DNA from: Neisseria sp. | GTDB taxonomy: Bacteria > Pseudomonadota > Gammaproteobacteria > Burkholderiales > Neisseriaceae | Direction: 5' to 3' | Length of the DNA: 37,516 nt | Assembly: GCF_030523955.1 (NCBI RefSeq) | Contig: NZ_JAUNHL010000027.1 | Span: 1 to 37,516 of the forward strand | Part shown: positions 1-8,056 of the stretch, piece after piece | Layout of the letters: each line of letters opens with the position of its first letter | Position numbering within the stretch: the stretch's first letter is position 1 | Translations under genes and position numbers: made by a program | The notes under the pieces: generated by a model | Seen by the model: the letters and a program-made list of their open reading frames with translations, nothing else | Databases searched by the model: none | What the model was told of the DNA's origin: nothing

Positions 1-52
1 ACGCTTTGTAGAGGACTTTCGGACGGGGGTTCGATTCCCCCCGCCTCCACCA
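1..52 (+). ncRNA. ssrA: tmRNA (SsrA), 3' end only
   Basis: The window opens inside an RNA gene that ends with an encoded CCA. A T-arm with a 5-bp G/C stem around TTCGATT is followed by an acceptor strand CGCCTCC and then ACCA. The CTTTCGGACG just before the T-arm is typical of the 3' tRNA-like domain of beta-proteobacterial tmRNA, whose 5' end usually begins GGGGGCG and would pair with this acceptor strand. The rest of the gene, including the tag peptide frame, lies outside the window. A plain tRNA 3' half is the alternative, but the sequence before the T-arm does not look like a normal anticodon arm and variable loop. Confidence 0.72.
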
Positions 53-58
53 GATCCT

Positions 59-92
59 AAAAAAGCCGAACCTCAAAAGGTTCGGCTTTTTT
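59..92 (+). terminator. Rho-independent terminator after tmRNA
   Basis: AAAGCCGAACC and GGTTCGGCTTT form an 11-bp stem around a TCAAAA loop, followed by a T run. The A-rich left flank makes it usable from both sides, so it may also end the minus-strand cytochrome gene whose stop is at 107. Confidence 0.85.
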
Positions 93-106
93 ATCGTCAC
101 AACAGC

Positions 107-649
107 TTAATCACTGACGGATGTTTCGGTTTCGCCAACCGTTTTCTTACCAGTTACCATCGCACGCGCCAAATTGGTTTTGCTCAGGAAAGACATGATA
201 AATACAGCGGCCACGTGTAATCCGATCAATACCCACATCAGATTCGCTAGCAACTCGTGGACTCCCATCACCGTTTCATTACCCCAATAGGCATCGGTCT
301 CCATCATAAAACCGCTCACGCCCAAGCCCAAAATAGCTCCCCACAAGGCAAACATCATCAACGCACCGATCGGATTGTGGCCGACATCATGACCGAATTC
401 GCCCGCTTTCATAGAGCGGATATGCGACGCGATGCGCGAGGGCGTCGGGAAAAAACTGCTGAAACGGGCGTAACGGCTGCCGATAAAGCCCCACAGCAGA
501 CGCGAAACCACCAAACCGCAGGCGAGATAGCCGATATAGCGGTGGACAACCTCGCCCTCCTCCGTAAACAGCAGGTTGGCAAAAACAATGGCCGCCACTG
601 TCCAGTGTGTAAACCTTACCCAAATATCCCATACTTTTACTGTCTGCAT
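107..649 (-). CDS. Cytochrome b561-type membrane protein
   Basis: A 180-residue, four-helix cytochrome b of the b561/Ni-Fe-hydrogenase b-subunit type that would carry two hemes and pass electrons across the inner membrane. Candidate heme histidines are H15 (FTHW), H36 (VVHRYIGY), H131 (VHELL) and H145 (GLHVA), each in or next to a hydrophobic helix. The reading frame runs open to 760, but the ATG at 649 is chosen because AAGGAG lies 7 bases upstream and because the family starts with a xxVWDxxxRxxHW pattern. It lies downstream of, and probably in the same transcript as, the secreted PepSY-like gene at 800-1069. The electron partner is not known. Confidence 0.85.
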   Translation of the reverse strand: MQTVKVWDIWVRFTHWTVAAIVFANLLFTEEGEVVHRYIGYLACGLVVSRLLWGFIGSRYARFSSFFPTPSRIASHIRSMKAGEFGHDVGHNPIGALMMFALWGAILGLGVSGFMMETDAYWGNETVMGVHELLANLMWVLIGLHVAAVFIMSFLSKTNLARAMVTGKKTVGETETSVSD

Positions 650-799
650 ATTTTGACTCCTTGGCGTGCAGTCTGAAATCTTGGCAAAAATACCGATAAT
701 CTCACAGCATTTTTGCAAAGACACCAGCGCAATTGGTAATAAAAAACAGCGGGATAGCAATGCAAACAGCCAACCCGCCCGCTTTATAGATGCTGTCTG

Positions 800-1069
800 T
801 TAGTCAATTTCGGATTTTACCGGCTTGCCGGTTTTGGTGTCGAAATAAATCTCAACCCGTTTGCCTTCTTTATTTTTACCGTAGATTTCATAGCAATTAC
901 CATCGGTTTTCTTGAAATTACGGATTTGATAACCTTCGGCTTTCAATTGTTCTTGGAATTTTGCCGGCGGAATTTGTTCCGCAGCCGGGTGGTTTTGGCA
1001 TTGGGTTTCTGCGAAAGCAGGCAAAGTAACGGCGGCGGCGATTAAACCGAAAAGGGCTTTGTTCAACAT
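800..1069 (-). CDS. Secreted PepSY-like small protein
   Basis: An 89-residue protein with a Sec signal peptide (MLNKALFGLIAAAV, cleavage after AFA) and a mature domain of about 70 residues. The mature part has the PepSY-like pattern of an amphipathic helix (PPAKFQEQLKAEGYQI) followed by strands ending in VEIYFDTKTGKPV. There are two mature cysteines, one near each end. The open frame extends to 1117, but the ATG at 1069 gives the signal peptide at the N-terminus and has GGAG 8 bases upstream. PepSY proteins of this size are often found beside cytochrome b561 genes, which fits the gene 150 bp downstream. The function is inferred only; it may be a periplasmic accessory of the cytochrome. Confidence 0.75.
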   Translation of the reverse strand: MLNKALFGLIAAAVTLPAFAETQCQNHPAAEQIPPAKFQEQLKAEGYQIRNFKKTDGNCYEIYGKNKEGKRVEIYFDTKTGKPVKSEID

Positions 1070-1380
1070 GGTAGTTCTCCTAAAAATATCTGCGGTCAAC
1101 AGGACCGTGGAAACCATTAAAACAAAGCGAGCTTAATTGAAACTTAAAAAAATAATATTCACGCTCTATTAAGCCTAACCTATTATTAATACAAATTTTT
1201 CTGTTTCCGTATGCATTGTTTCATATGCAACCTGCTTTTTTCAGACAGGCATTGCGGCTTTCTTGTTCCTTTATTTAAGTTTATATCCCTCACGTAAAAA
1301 ACCTTCTTCCGTAATGAGATTAAGCTTGCTTTAAGTTTACCTCACTACACTGCGGCTTTTCCCCAAGCCAGCAGTATTCA
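1070..1380. other. Divergent intergenic region
   Basis: AT-rich spacer between the divergent PepSY-like gene and eptA. It must hold both promoters, but I see no convincing pair of boxes. It contains one DUS at 1240-1251. No ORF with a plausible ribosome binding site was found. Confidence 0.6.
1240..1251 (-). repeat. DUS, wad dialect
   Basis: Exact 12-base TTCAGACAGGCA (reverse of TGCCTGTCTGAA), intergenic and upstream of eptA. Confidence 0.9.
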
Positions 1381-3000
1381 ATGAAAACCTTTAAGCTCTC
1401 TTCCAATAAAATCATCCTACTGTTCACACTTTACTTTGTATTGGTGCTCAACATCGGCTTCTGGCGCAGCGTGCTGGAAAATGCCCCGATAAGTAATTCT
1501 GCCAACTGGTTGCTGCTGGCCACCATGCCGCTGTTCATCGTAGCAACGATGAATGTCTGCCTGCAGATTCTGTTTTGGCCCAAAGTTAACCGCGTATTGT
1601 TTCCTCTGATTCTGGTGATGGCCGCCGGCGCTTCTTATGCGGTAATGACGCAGGGGATTTATTTCAACTCCGACCAAATCCAAAACATTCTGCAAACCAA
1701 CCAAACCGAAGCCAGCGCGTGGATCAGCGTGAAATTTATCGCTTGGTTGCTGATCACCGGTATTTTACCCGCGCTGTTTTATATTGTTTTTGTGCGCGTC
1801 GAAGCCAACAAGCATTGGTTCAAAGGCCTGTTGTGGCGTTTGGCCAGCGTAGCGGTTTCCCTCGGCATCATTCTGGTGCTGGCCGCCACTTCTTATCAAA
1901 ACTACGCTTCTTTTTTCCGCAACAACAAAGGCATTAACCACCAGATTATTCCGGTGAACTTTATCGGCGCCAGCTTCAAAACCGCCTATAACTATTACGA
2001 CGCCCACCGCCCGTTCGAGCAAATCGGATTGGATGCCAAACGGCTGACGCCGCAAGGTGCCAAGAAAAACCTGATAGTGCTGGTGGTCGGCGAAACCACC
2101 CGCGCCGAAAACTGGGGTCTGAATGCCGGCGCGCCCGATACCACCCCGCAGTTGAAGCAGATAGGCGACGTTATCAATTATCCGCAAGTCAGTTCCTGCG
2201 GTACTTCCACCGCCATTTCCGTACCCTGCATATTCTCGCGCATGAGCCGCGAGGAATACAACGGCAATACCGCCAAACATCAGGAAAATCTGCTGGATAT
2301 GCTGCAACGGGCCGGCCTCTACACCTCATGGCGCGAAAACGACAGCGGCTGTAAGGAAGTCTGCAACCGCATCAAACACATCGATATGTATAAAACCATT
2401 GCCGATGCCGCCGCCCAATGTAAAGGTGATTTGTGCTACGACACAGTATTGTTGGATAAACTGCAGCAAGAAATCGATGCCATGCCCAACGACGGCATCA
2501 TCGTACTGCACAGCAACGGCAGCCACGGCCCGGCCTATTTCGAACGTTATCCGCCGCAATTGCGCAAATTCACGCCCACTTGCGACACCAACCAGATTCA
2601 GGATTGCGATTTAACCAAACTGGCCAACACCTATAACAACACCATCGTTGCCATCGACGACATGCTGGCTAAAACCATCAAGCTGCTCAAAGCCGACGAC
2701 AAAGTCAACAGCGCATTATGGTATTTCTCCGATCACGGCGAATCGCTGGGTGAAAAAGGTATTTTCCTGCATGCCGCGCCGTACGCCATTGCGCCCAGCC
2801 AGCAAACCCATATCCCGATGATTTTCTGGGCCTCGCCGGGGTTCTACAGCGACCGCAAGCTGGACGAAGCCTGTATGCGCCAGACAGCACAACAACCCAA
2901 ATCGCACGACAACGTGTTCCATTCGCTGCTCGGCATTTTCGATATCGGCACACAGGAATACAAAAAAGAGCTGGATATGTTCGCCGCCTGCCGAAAATAG
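1381..3000 (+). CDS. eptA: Lipid A phosphoethanolamine transferase
   Basis: Inner-membrane enzyme of 539 residues that moves phosphoethanolamine from phosphatidylethanolamine to lipid A, the EptA/LptA type related to MCR. It has about five N-terminal membrane helices (residues 8-175) and a periplasmic alkaline-phosphatase-fold domain (about 225-539). Zinc and nucleophile residues can be placed by comparison with MCR-1: E238 (VVGETTRAEN), T277 (CGTST, nucleophile), D451 and H452 (FSDHGES). Cysteine pairs typical of the family are present (C273/C283, C324/C328, C347/C352, C401/C409). Length matches neisserial EptA (about 544). The start has only a weak ribosome site (CAGCAG), but no better start exists. 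In Neisseria this modification confers polymyxin and complement resistance. Monocistronic by spacing. Confidence 0.93.
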   Translation: MKTFKLSSNKIILLFTLYFVLVLNIGFWRSVLENAPISNSANWLLLATMPLFIVATMNVCLQILFWPKVNRVLFPLILVMAAGASYAVMTQGIYFNSDQIQNILQTNQTEASAWISVKFIAWLLITGILPALFYIVFVRVEANKHWFKGLLWRLASVAVSLGIILVLAATSYQNYASFFRNNKGINHQIIPVNFIGASFKTAYNYYDAHRPFEQIGLDAKRLTPQGAKKNLIVLVVGETTRAENWGLNAGAPDTTPQLKQIGDVINYPQVSSCGTSTAISVPCIFSRMSREEYNGNTAKHQENLLDMLQRAGLYTSWRENDSGCKEVCNRIKHIDMYKTIADAAAQCKGDLCYDTVLLDKLQQEIDAMPNDGIIVLHSNGSHGPAYFERYPPQLRKFTPTCDTNQIQDCDLTKLANTYNNTIVAIDDMLAKTIKLLKADDKVNSALWYFSDHGESLGEKGIFLHAAPYAIAPSQQTHIPMIFWASPGFYSDRKLDEACMRQTAQQPKSHDNVFHSLLGIFDIGTQEYKKELDMFAACRK

Positions 3001-3023
3001 TGATATATAGTGGATTAACTTAA

Positions 3024-3068
3024 GAAAAAGCTTATGCGTCATGCCCGGGTTCAAGCCCTGCATGACGC
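3024..3068. repeat. Dispersed palindrome (CTCGGG family) variant
   Basis: The arms CTTATGCGTCATGC and GCATGACGCATAAG form a 14-bp hairpin around a CCGGGTTCAAGCCCT core. It resembles the CGTCATGCTCGGG...CCCGAGCATC units elsewhere in the window, and the stretch before it (TTAACTTAAGAAAAAG) matches the one before the unit at 37231. The stem followed by TTTTT could act as a terminator for eptA. Confidence 0.7.
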
Positions 3069-3121
3069 ATAAGTTTTTAAATACACCTGTCTAACTTAGC
3101 ATAAGTCTTTTCCGTTCATTT

Positions 3122-3133
3122 TTCAGACAGGCA
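3122..3133 (-). repeat. DUS, wad dialect
   Basis: Exact TTCAGACAGGCA in the eptA downstream spacer, unpaired. Confidence 0.9.
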
Positions 3134-3330
3134 TTCAGTTATGCATAATAAATAAATTACTGATTTTAAGATATTTATCCTAATTTATTACACATTTCAA
3201 ACGGAACTTGCCTGATAAAAAACACTCTATCCGGCATAAAAATACAAGAATGTATGTTTAACAAGCTTTTGTATCGCAGATTAAATTTAATAATCCACCA
3301 TACTTTGCAGAAACAAAAAGAGGATTCAAC

Positions 3331-3666
3331 ATGAAAATCAAAAATATTTTGTTGGCCACCTTGGTATCGGCGTCTTTAATCGCCCCCGTTAGCACGGCAC
3401 AAGCGCGGGGTACTACTGATCAAACCACCGCAACCATCGTCGGTGCAGCAACCGGAGCCATTATCGGCAATGCGTTCGGCAAGAACACCAAAAGCACGCT
3501 GATTGGCGCAACAGTCGGCGGCTTGGCCGGTAATGCTTATGCCTACCGCAATAAAAAAGCAGAAGCCAAAGAGCGCGATGAACGCCAATACGCTCAATAC
3601 CATAAACCCAAGCATCACAAACACAAACGCAAAAAGCATCGTGAACGCGATTGGGACGACGATTAA
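3331..3666 (+). CDS. Glycine-zipper envelope protein
   Basis: A 111-residue exported protein. Residues 1-25 are a Sec signal peptide ending STAQA. Residues 30-70 are a glycine-zipper pair (IVGAATGAIIGNAFG, then LIGATVGGLAGNAYA) like the 2TM domain of the 17-kDa antigen/SlyB family. The last 35 residues are highly charged and rich in His and Lys (HKPKHHKHKRKKHRERD), which suggests binding to an anionic surface such as lipopolysaccharide or DNA, or to metal. There is no lipobox cysteine, so it is not a lipoprotein as written. AGAGGA 6 bases upstream supports the start. It stands alone and ends in a DUS-pair terminator. Role unknown. Confidence 0.75.
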   Translation: MKIKNILLATLVSASLIAPVSTAQARGTTDQTTATIVGAATGAIIGNAFGKNTKSTLIGATVGGLAGNAYAYRNKKAEAKERDERQYAQYHKPKHHKHKRKKHRERDWDDD

Positions 3667-3709
3667 TCCGTTCTAAACCATTTAAATCCCATTCAATATT
3701 TACAATTAA

Positions 3710-3737
3710 TGCCTGTCTGAAACCGTTCAGACAGGCA
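3710..3737 (+). terminator. Inverted DUS pair as terminator
   Basis: TGCCTGTCTGAA at 3710-3721 and TTCAGACAGGCA at 3726-3737 form a 12-bp stem with a 4-base loop, followed by a T-rich tail. This is the usual neisserial use of a DUS pair; it ends the glycine-zipper gene. Confidence 0.88.
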
Positions 3738-3808
3738 TTTTATTTTTCCGATTCAGGTCGTGCTATATTACCGCCCCAATAAAACAAACTTTACTCCACT
3801 ATTTCACC

Positions 3809-3964
3809 TATAGCGGATTTAATTACTTCGATACAAGACAGCAAGCCGCAGACCGTACAAGTAGTACGGAACCGATTCTGTTGCCGCTTCAGCGGCTTAC
3901 AGAATCGTTCTCTTTGAGCTAAGGCCCAGCAACGTCGTAGCGAAAGTTAAGTTAATCCGCTATA
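3809..3964. mobile_element. Correia repeat element (CREE), full length
   Basis: A 156-bp element bounded by inverted TATAGCGGATT ends, with the classic internal blocks: CAGACCGTACAAGTAGTACG, GAACCGATTCTG, and TCTTTGAGCTAAGG. Length and content match the full-length neisserial Correia repeat enclosed element, an IHF-binding, transposase-less element whose transcripts can be RNase III substrates. It ends at 3964, just 19 bases before the start codon at 3984, so it forms the whole upstream region of that gene. Confidence 0.92.
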
Positions 3965-3983
3965 CATATTGCAGAAGGTTCCC

Positions 3984-4553
3984 ATGTCTGATCACGCTAC
4001 ATCTCCTCAAACTAAAATCGGTATTTTTCCCTATATCATCGCCGGCATGTCGTTTATCCCATTGATTGGCGTACTGTTTGGCATCATTGCCATCATCTGG
4101 GGACTGATCCTTTTAAAACGCGGCGGCAAACGTCTAATTATCATAGGATTACTGGGAATTGCCTTAACCGTTACCCTGTATGGCTCACTTTATTATTTCG
4201 GCTTTGTGCAACGCGGCGGCGTATATGACGACCTGCGAAAAGATTTGGCACAAAACAACTTAAATTCATTGGTACAAACCGTAGAATTTTATAAAACCCA
4301 AAACGGCAGCTATCCTGATTCATTGAAAACACTGGAAAGCGCTGCTCCTCAGGGCAGTTTTGTCTTCATTACCGACCCCACCGATGTTACCTCCCAGCCA
4401 CCGTGCGAATTTTATTATCAAACAGTGGGCACCGATAAATATTATCTGCGCGGCGTCGGCGCGGACGGCCAGCCGTTTACCGATGACGACATCGTGCCGC
4501 AAATCGCATCCGCTGCCGGCAGCAAAATCGGCTTGCTCACCGAGCACCAATAA
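3984..4553 (+). CDS. Membrane protein with GspG-like C-terminal domain
   Basis: A 189-residue protein. Residues 10-70 hold two or three hydrophobic helices with a short basic loop (LLKRGGKRL) between them. Residues 80-189 look like the globular part of type II secretion pseudopilin GspG: an amphipathic helix with NSLVQTVEFYKTQNGSYP, then a strand pair and an acidic ADGQPFTDDDI loop like the GspG calcium site. It lacks the GspG prepilin leader, so it is not itself a pseudopilin. The start is the ATG at 3984 with AGAAGG 5 bases upstream; a TTG at 3969 is less likely. No secretion genes lie nearby. The function is unknown. Its 5' flank is a Correia element, which may control its expression. Confidence 0.7.
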   Translation: MSDHATSPQTKIGIFPYIIAGMSFIPLIGVLFGIIAIIWGLILLKRGGKRLIIIGLLGIALTVTLYGSLYYFGFVQRGGVYDDLRKDLAQNNLNSLVQTVEFYKTQNGSYPDSLKTLESAAPQGSFVFITDPTDVTSQPPCEFYYQTVGTDKYYLRGVGADGQPFTDDDIVPQIASAAGSKIGLLTEHQ

Positions 4554-4559
4554 AACAAT

Positions 4560-4586
4560 ACCCGCACAAGCTGCGGGTATTTTTCA
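4560..4586 (+). terminator. Terminator with DUS in its tail
   Basis: TACCCGCA and TGCGGGTA pair around a short loop, followed by TTTTT. The T run leads directly into a DUS. Confidence 0.8.
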
Positions 4587-4594
4587 GACAGGCA
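4583..4594 (-). repeat. DUS, wad dialect
   Basis: Exact TTCAGACAGGCA overlapping the T tail of the terminator after the GspG-like gene. Confidence 0.9.
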
Positions 4595-4656
4595 TACCAT
4601 CTTGTCGATATTGGTCTTCCACACAGATTGATTCGGGCAAACACCCAAAAATGCTT

Positions 4657-4983
4657 TTAAGCTTCTTCTTCCAATGCGACTAATTTCAACTTCAGGTTTT
4701 CCTCTTTTACACGAAACAACAAATCGATATTCGGATGCTTACCCGGATGCGCCTCTGCATCGGCAACATGTTCGGCAAACCATTCCAAACCCCGTTCTGC
4801 AGCGGCTATCCCCAACTCGCCGTCAAACTGTTGTGCCAAAGCATGATAAACTTTGAGCGAACCGAGCTTACCCTCAATAGCCGGAATATGGTGAATCACC
4901 TCATCGTCTTGGCTACAAATATCCAACCCGCGTAAATGTTCTACAGATGGCATGTTCGCCAGATTTTCCTGAAAACTCATCAT
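4657..4983 (-). CDS. DUF2322-like conserved protein
   Basis: A 108-residue soluble protein, predicted alpha/beta, acidic, with no signal peptide or membrane segment. The N-terminal MSFQENLANMPSVEHLRGLD and the C-terminal region FAEHVADAEAHPGKHPNIDLL recall the short DUF2322 family of beta- and gamma-proteobacteria, but I assign the family from memory. Two adjacent ATGs (4983 and 4980) are possible starts; AAAGAAAG upstream suits either. It is convergent with the gene before it. Function unknown. Confidence 0.6.
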   Translation of the reverse strand: MMSFQENLANMPSVEHLRGLDICSQDDEVIHHIPAIEGKLGSLKVYHALAQQFDGELGIAAAERGLEWFAEHVADAEAHPGKHPNIDLLFRVKEENLKLKLVALEEEA

Positions 4984-5338
4984 GTTCTTTCTTTAGTCTC
5001 AAAAATATCCAAAACTCAAAATAAGGTTTTGCCCCAAATGCAAGCAAACGTCTTATTCTGACCAGCCGCGATTGTATCACTGTTTTCGCCCGGTCTACCC
5101 TACAAACAAGCTGTTAAGTCTCTGTCGCTTTGTGTAATATTTGGCGATTCGCTTGATTTTTCCACCCATCGCCCCCATACTGCTTCTTGTAGTTAGTTTG
5201 AAGTTTCCGGTTGCTGTATTTGCTTAGCGTAACCATCTGAATATTCTCTTGCAGTCTTTCAAGTGTTTGCCCTGATTTTCCAGTCCCCTAGCTTTAGTTC
5301 TGGCTATCTTTAATTTTATTTCAATAAGGAAAAATTCA
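4984..5338. other. Divergent spacer and long csp leader
   Basis: 355 bases between the DUF2322-like gene and the cold-shock gene. No ORF or repeat was seen. A candidate promoter at 5153-5181 would leave a csp leader of about 150 nt, and long structured leaders are typical of cold-shock mRNAs. Confidence 0.55.
5153..5181 (+). promoter_or_regulatory. Candidate sigma-70 promoter for csp
   Basis: TTGATT at 5153-5158, a 17-base spacer, and CATACT at 5176-5181. Both boxes are close to consensus, and the predicted start near 5188 gives a leader of about 150 nt before the cold-shock start codon. Confidence 0.4.
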
Positions 5339-5554
5339 ATGAGCAATCTGCAATACGGTTCAGTAAAATGGTTTAACGAAAGCAAAGGCTTCGGCTTCAT
5401 CACTCCGGAAACCGGCGGCAAAGATTTGTTTGCCCACTTTTCTGCTATCGAATCCGACGGCTTTCGCACGCTGAAAGAGAATCAGCGCGTCAGCTTTATT
5501 CCTGGCGACGGCCCCAAAGGCCCGCAAGCTTTAAATATAAAGGTATTATCATGA
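5339..5554 (+). CDS. Cold-shock domain protein
   Basis: A 71-residue single cold-shock-domain protein that binds single-stranded RNA/DNA and melts mRNA structure. RNP1 is KGFGFI and RNP2 is LFAHFS, with the usual [13 protein letters not shown] opening and the [10 protein letters not shown] ending. AAGGA lies 9 bases upstream of the ATG. Its stop codon overlaps the start of the 28-residue ORF at 5551 (ATGA), so the two are probably translated together. The long leader suggests regulation by RNA structure. Confidence 0.95.
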   Translation: MSNLQYGSVKWFNESKGFGFITPETGGKDLFAHFSAIESDGFRTLKENQRVSFIPGDGPKGPQALNIKVLS

Positions 5555-5637
5555 GTTCTGCAAAACGTCGCGGTCGTATCTTTTATATGCTGCAAAAGCA
5601 GAAAGAGTATAACGAACGCGGAAACAAAGCGGCTTAA
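5551..5637 (+). CDS. 28-residue basic microprotein coupled to csp
   Basis: An ORF of 28 codons that starts within the csp stop codon (ATGA overlap) and ends just before the shared terminator. The product begins [20 protein letters not shown] and ends NERGNKAA: about one-third Lys/Arg, with an amphipathic helix likely from residue 9 to 22. It has no signal peptide or cysteines. Stop-start overlap, position inside the transcript, and a clean codon pattern support expression by translational coupling. A nucleic-acid- or ribosome-binding role is a guess from charge and context. Confidence 0.6.
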   Translation: MSSAKRRGRIFYMLQKQKEYNERGNKAA

Positions 5638-5656
5638 AAAGCCCGGTTTCCAAAAT

Positions 5657-5684
5657 AAAAATCCCGCAACATTGCGGGATTTTT
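5657..5684 (+). terminator. Terminator of the csp operon
   Basis: AAAATCCCGCAA and GCGGGATTTT pair around CATT, followed by a run of T. It ends the csp/microprotein transcript. Confidence 0.88.
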
Positions 5685-5859
5685 TGCGTCTGAAATTCAG
5701 ACAGACCAAAGCTTTTTATGCCAGTGCTTGGCACTAGTATAAACGGGATACAAACGTTTTCAGGCTTGAACCGGCTTTTTGCAAGAGCCTTCGATTACAA
5801 TAAAACCAATCATCAACCAAGGCACTATAAAATCGTACGAAATCGCAACAATAAAAGAT

Positions 5860-6171
5860 TCAATCAACGGAGCTTGGTATTCCGGAAGAAGGTTGGCGGT
5901 TGATTTCGGTTTCCAAGCTGATAAAAGCACTGATCATGGCTTGCCAAATCGCTTCGGCCACATCAAGTGACAAACCGGCGGCAGATGCCTGTTGACGACG
6001 TGCCGCAATGACTTGGGCCATTCGCTCCGGTGCGGCAACTGCTTGAGCATCGTTTAGAGGTTTCAACTTGCCGGCTTGCTCGACTAATTTTTGCCTCTCG
6101 GATAATAAATCAATCAGTTGGCTGTCTATTAGATCGATAACTTGGCGAACTTTGGTTAAAGTTTTTGACAT
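5860..6171 (-). CDS. Chorismate mutase, AroQ type
   Basis: A 103-residue all-helical chorismate mutase (chorismate to prephenate, the step towards Phe/Tyr). The N-terminal helix LTKVRQVIDLIDSQLIDLLS carries the family Arg (R9) and the IDxxDxxLxxLLxxR pattern, followed by a basic RQKLVEQAGKLK segment. Residues 50-90 form the second and third helices, with PERMAQVIAARR. There is no fused prephenate dehydratase or signal peptide, so it is a cytosolic single-domain enzyme, like the monofunctional PchB/AroQ proteins. The last 10 residues are unstructured. It is separate from adk by a 168-bp repeat-bearing spacer. Confidence 0.8.
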   Translation of the reverse strand: MSKTLTKVRQVIDLIDSQLIDLLSERQKLVEQAGKLKPLNDAQAVAAPERMAQVIAARRQQASAAGLSLDVAEAIWQAMISAFISLETEINRQPSSGIPSSVD

Positions 6172-6186
6172 GTTTTTGTTTTCTAT

Positions 6187-6290
6187 AGCGAATTAACATA
6201 ATCATGCTCGGGCTGAGACCCGAGCATCTTGATTGTTTCGAAAGGAAAAACGGACACTTGGCTCAAGCACGCGGATAACGAAATAGCGTT
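6187..6290. repeat. Degenerate CTCGGG-family repeat
   Basis: ATGCTCGGGCTGAGACCCGAGCAT (6202-6225 approximately) is a clean palindrome like those at 12349, 27674 and 37231. The half that normally follows is decayed (ACTTGGCTCAAGCACGCGGATAACG in place of the ACTCGGGTCAAGCCCGAGTATGACG form). It sits between adk and the chorismate mutase gene. Confidence 0.6.
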
Positions 6291-6339
6291 TTCGAGTTTG
6301 AATCAACTTTTACCAAGGCTCTCAAGCCATTTCGATAGC

Positions 6340-7008
<669 letters not shown>

Positions 7009-7029
7009 TTACAAACTTCCCGAAGCGCT

Positions 7030-7041
7030 TTCAGACAGGCA
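7030..7041 (-). repeat. DUS, wad dialect
   Basis: Exact TTCAGACAGGCA in the kdsB-adk spacer. Confidence 0.9.
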
Positions 7042-7058
7042 TCGGGAAACCTAAAAGC

Positions 7059-7817
7059 TTACGAAAACAGTGCGCGCACCCGATCCAAGTCTTCCTGCGT
7101 ATCCACGCCGGCCGCCGGTGCCGTTTCGGTAATTTCCACGGCAATCGGATGGCCGTGCCACAATACCCGCAACTGTTCCAGCGATTCCACCGATTCCAGC
7201 GGCGAAGCGGCCATAGCTTCGAACTGCTGCAAAAAGCCTGCGCGGTAGGCATAAATCCCGATATGGCGCAGCGGCTGCGGCGAATCGGGCAACTCTTTCC
7301 TCTGATCGCGCATAATATCGCGCGGATAAGGAATCGGCGCCCGGCTGAAGTAAATGGCATTGCCTTGCGCGTTCAGTATTACTTTAACCACATTCGGATT
7401 GAAAAAATCATCGAAATCATGGATTTCATGGGCGGCAGTCGCCATCGGCGCACCGTTGGCAACCAATACCGCTGCGGTACGGTCAATTAATGCAGGATCA
7501 ATCAAAGGCTCATCACCCTGCACATTGACGACTACCGTCTCCGGCGGCAGATTCAGCAGACGTGCTGCCTCGGCCAAGCGGGTGCTGCCGCTCTCATGCG
7601 TATCGGCGGTCATCACCACCTCTATGCCGTGTAGACGGCAGGCTTGGGCGATTTCTTCATGATCAACCGCCACCACCACACGCTGTGCGCCGCTTCTTGC
7701 GGCCTGCTCGGCCACGCACACAATCATCGGCTTGCCGCCGATATCGGCCAATGCTTTGCGCGGCAAGCGGGAAGACGATAAACGCGCGGGAATAATCACG
7801 ATAAACGGGGTTTTCAT
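7059..7817 (-). CDS. kdsB: CMP-KDO synthetase
   Basis: A 252-residue 3-deoxy-manno-octulosonate cytidylyltransferase, which activates KDO with CTP for addition to lipid A. The nucleotide-binding start is [16 protein letters not shown] (residues 8-23), and NVQGDEPLI (98-106) holds the metal-binding aspartate. Length is usual (about 250). Its ATG overlaps the Trm112 stop codon (ATGA), so it is translated by coupling with the gene upstream. With lpxK just before, this is a lipid A/inner-core LPS operon. Confidence 0.96.
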   Translation of the reverse strand: MKTPFIVIIPARLSSSRLPRKALADIGGKPMIVCVAEQAARSGAQRVVVAVDHEEIAQACRLHGIEVVMTADTHESGSTRLAEAARLLNLPPETVVVNVQGDEPLIDPALIDRTAAVLVANGAPMATAAHEIHDFDDFFNPNVVKVILNAQGNAIYFSRAPIPYPRDIMRDQRKELPDSPQPLRHIGIYAYRAGFLQQFEAMAASPLESVESLEQLRVLWHGHPIAVEITETAPAAGVDTQEDLDRVRALFS

Positions 7818-7996
7818 TGTGCCAACTCTTCCTCGGTTAACACACGCGCTTCGTTTTCCAGCATATAAGGAATGCCGTCTTTAATCGGATAGGCCAGCTT
7901 GGCCTGGCGGCTCCATAATTCCTGTTTGTCCTGCTTGTATTCCAGCGCGCCTTTGGTAACGGGGCAAACCAAAATATCTAAAAATTTCTTTTCCAT
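7814..7996 (-). CDS. Trm112 family small protein
   Basis: A 60-residue member of the Trm112/UPF0434 family. It starts [18 protein letters not shown], with the family CPVTKG motif and an [10 protein letters not shown] segment near the end. Only one of the usual cysteines is left, as in many bacterial members, so it probably does not bind zinc. It sits between lpxK and kdsB as in other Neisseria. Eukaryotic Trm112 activates methyltransferases; the bacterial role is not settled. Confidence 0.9.
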   Translation of the reverse strand: MEKKFLDILVCPVTKGALEYKQDKQELWSRQAKLAYPIKDGIPYMLENEARVLTEEELAQ

Positions 7997-8056
7997 AATA
8001 TGCTTTCGTTTTTAGACAGGCATGGCTGTCAATAAATAATCCATATCTAACGCGCA

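Larger units (their letters stand above)
3001..3330. other. Intergenic region with repeat remnants
   Basis: Downstream of eptA. It begins with TATAGTGGATTAA (3007-3019), which matches the end of a Correia element but has no partner end nearby. This runs into a palindromic repeat at 3024-3068. A DUS lies at 3122-3133. The rest is AT-rich leader of the next gene. No gene was found. Confidence 0.6.

Noticed and set aside
257-676. 139-codon plus-strand frame over the cytochrome gene
   Set aside because: Antisense shadow of the cytochrome b561 coding sequence, with no family likeness.
3938-3966. Promoter formed by the right end of the Correia element (TATACA -10)
   Set aside because: No acceptable -35 box at 16-18 bases, and the transcript would start inside the ribosome site.
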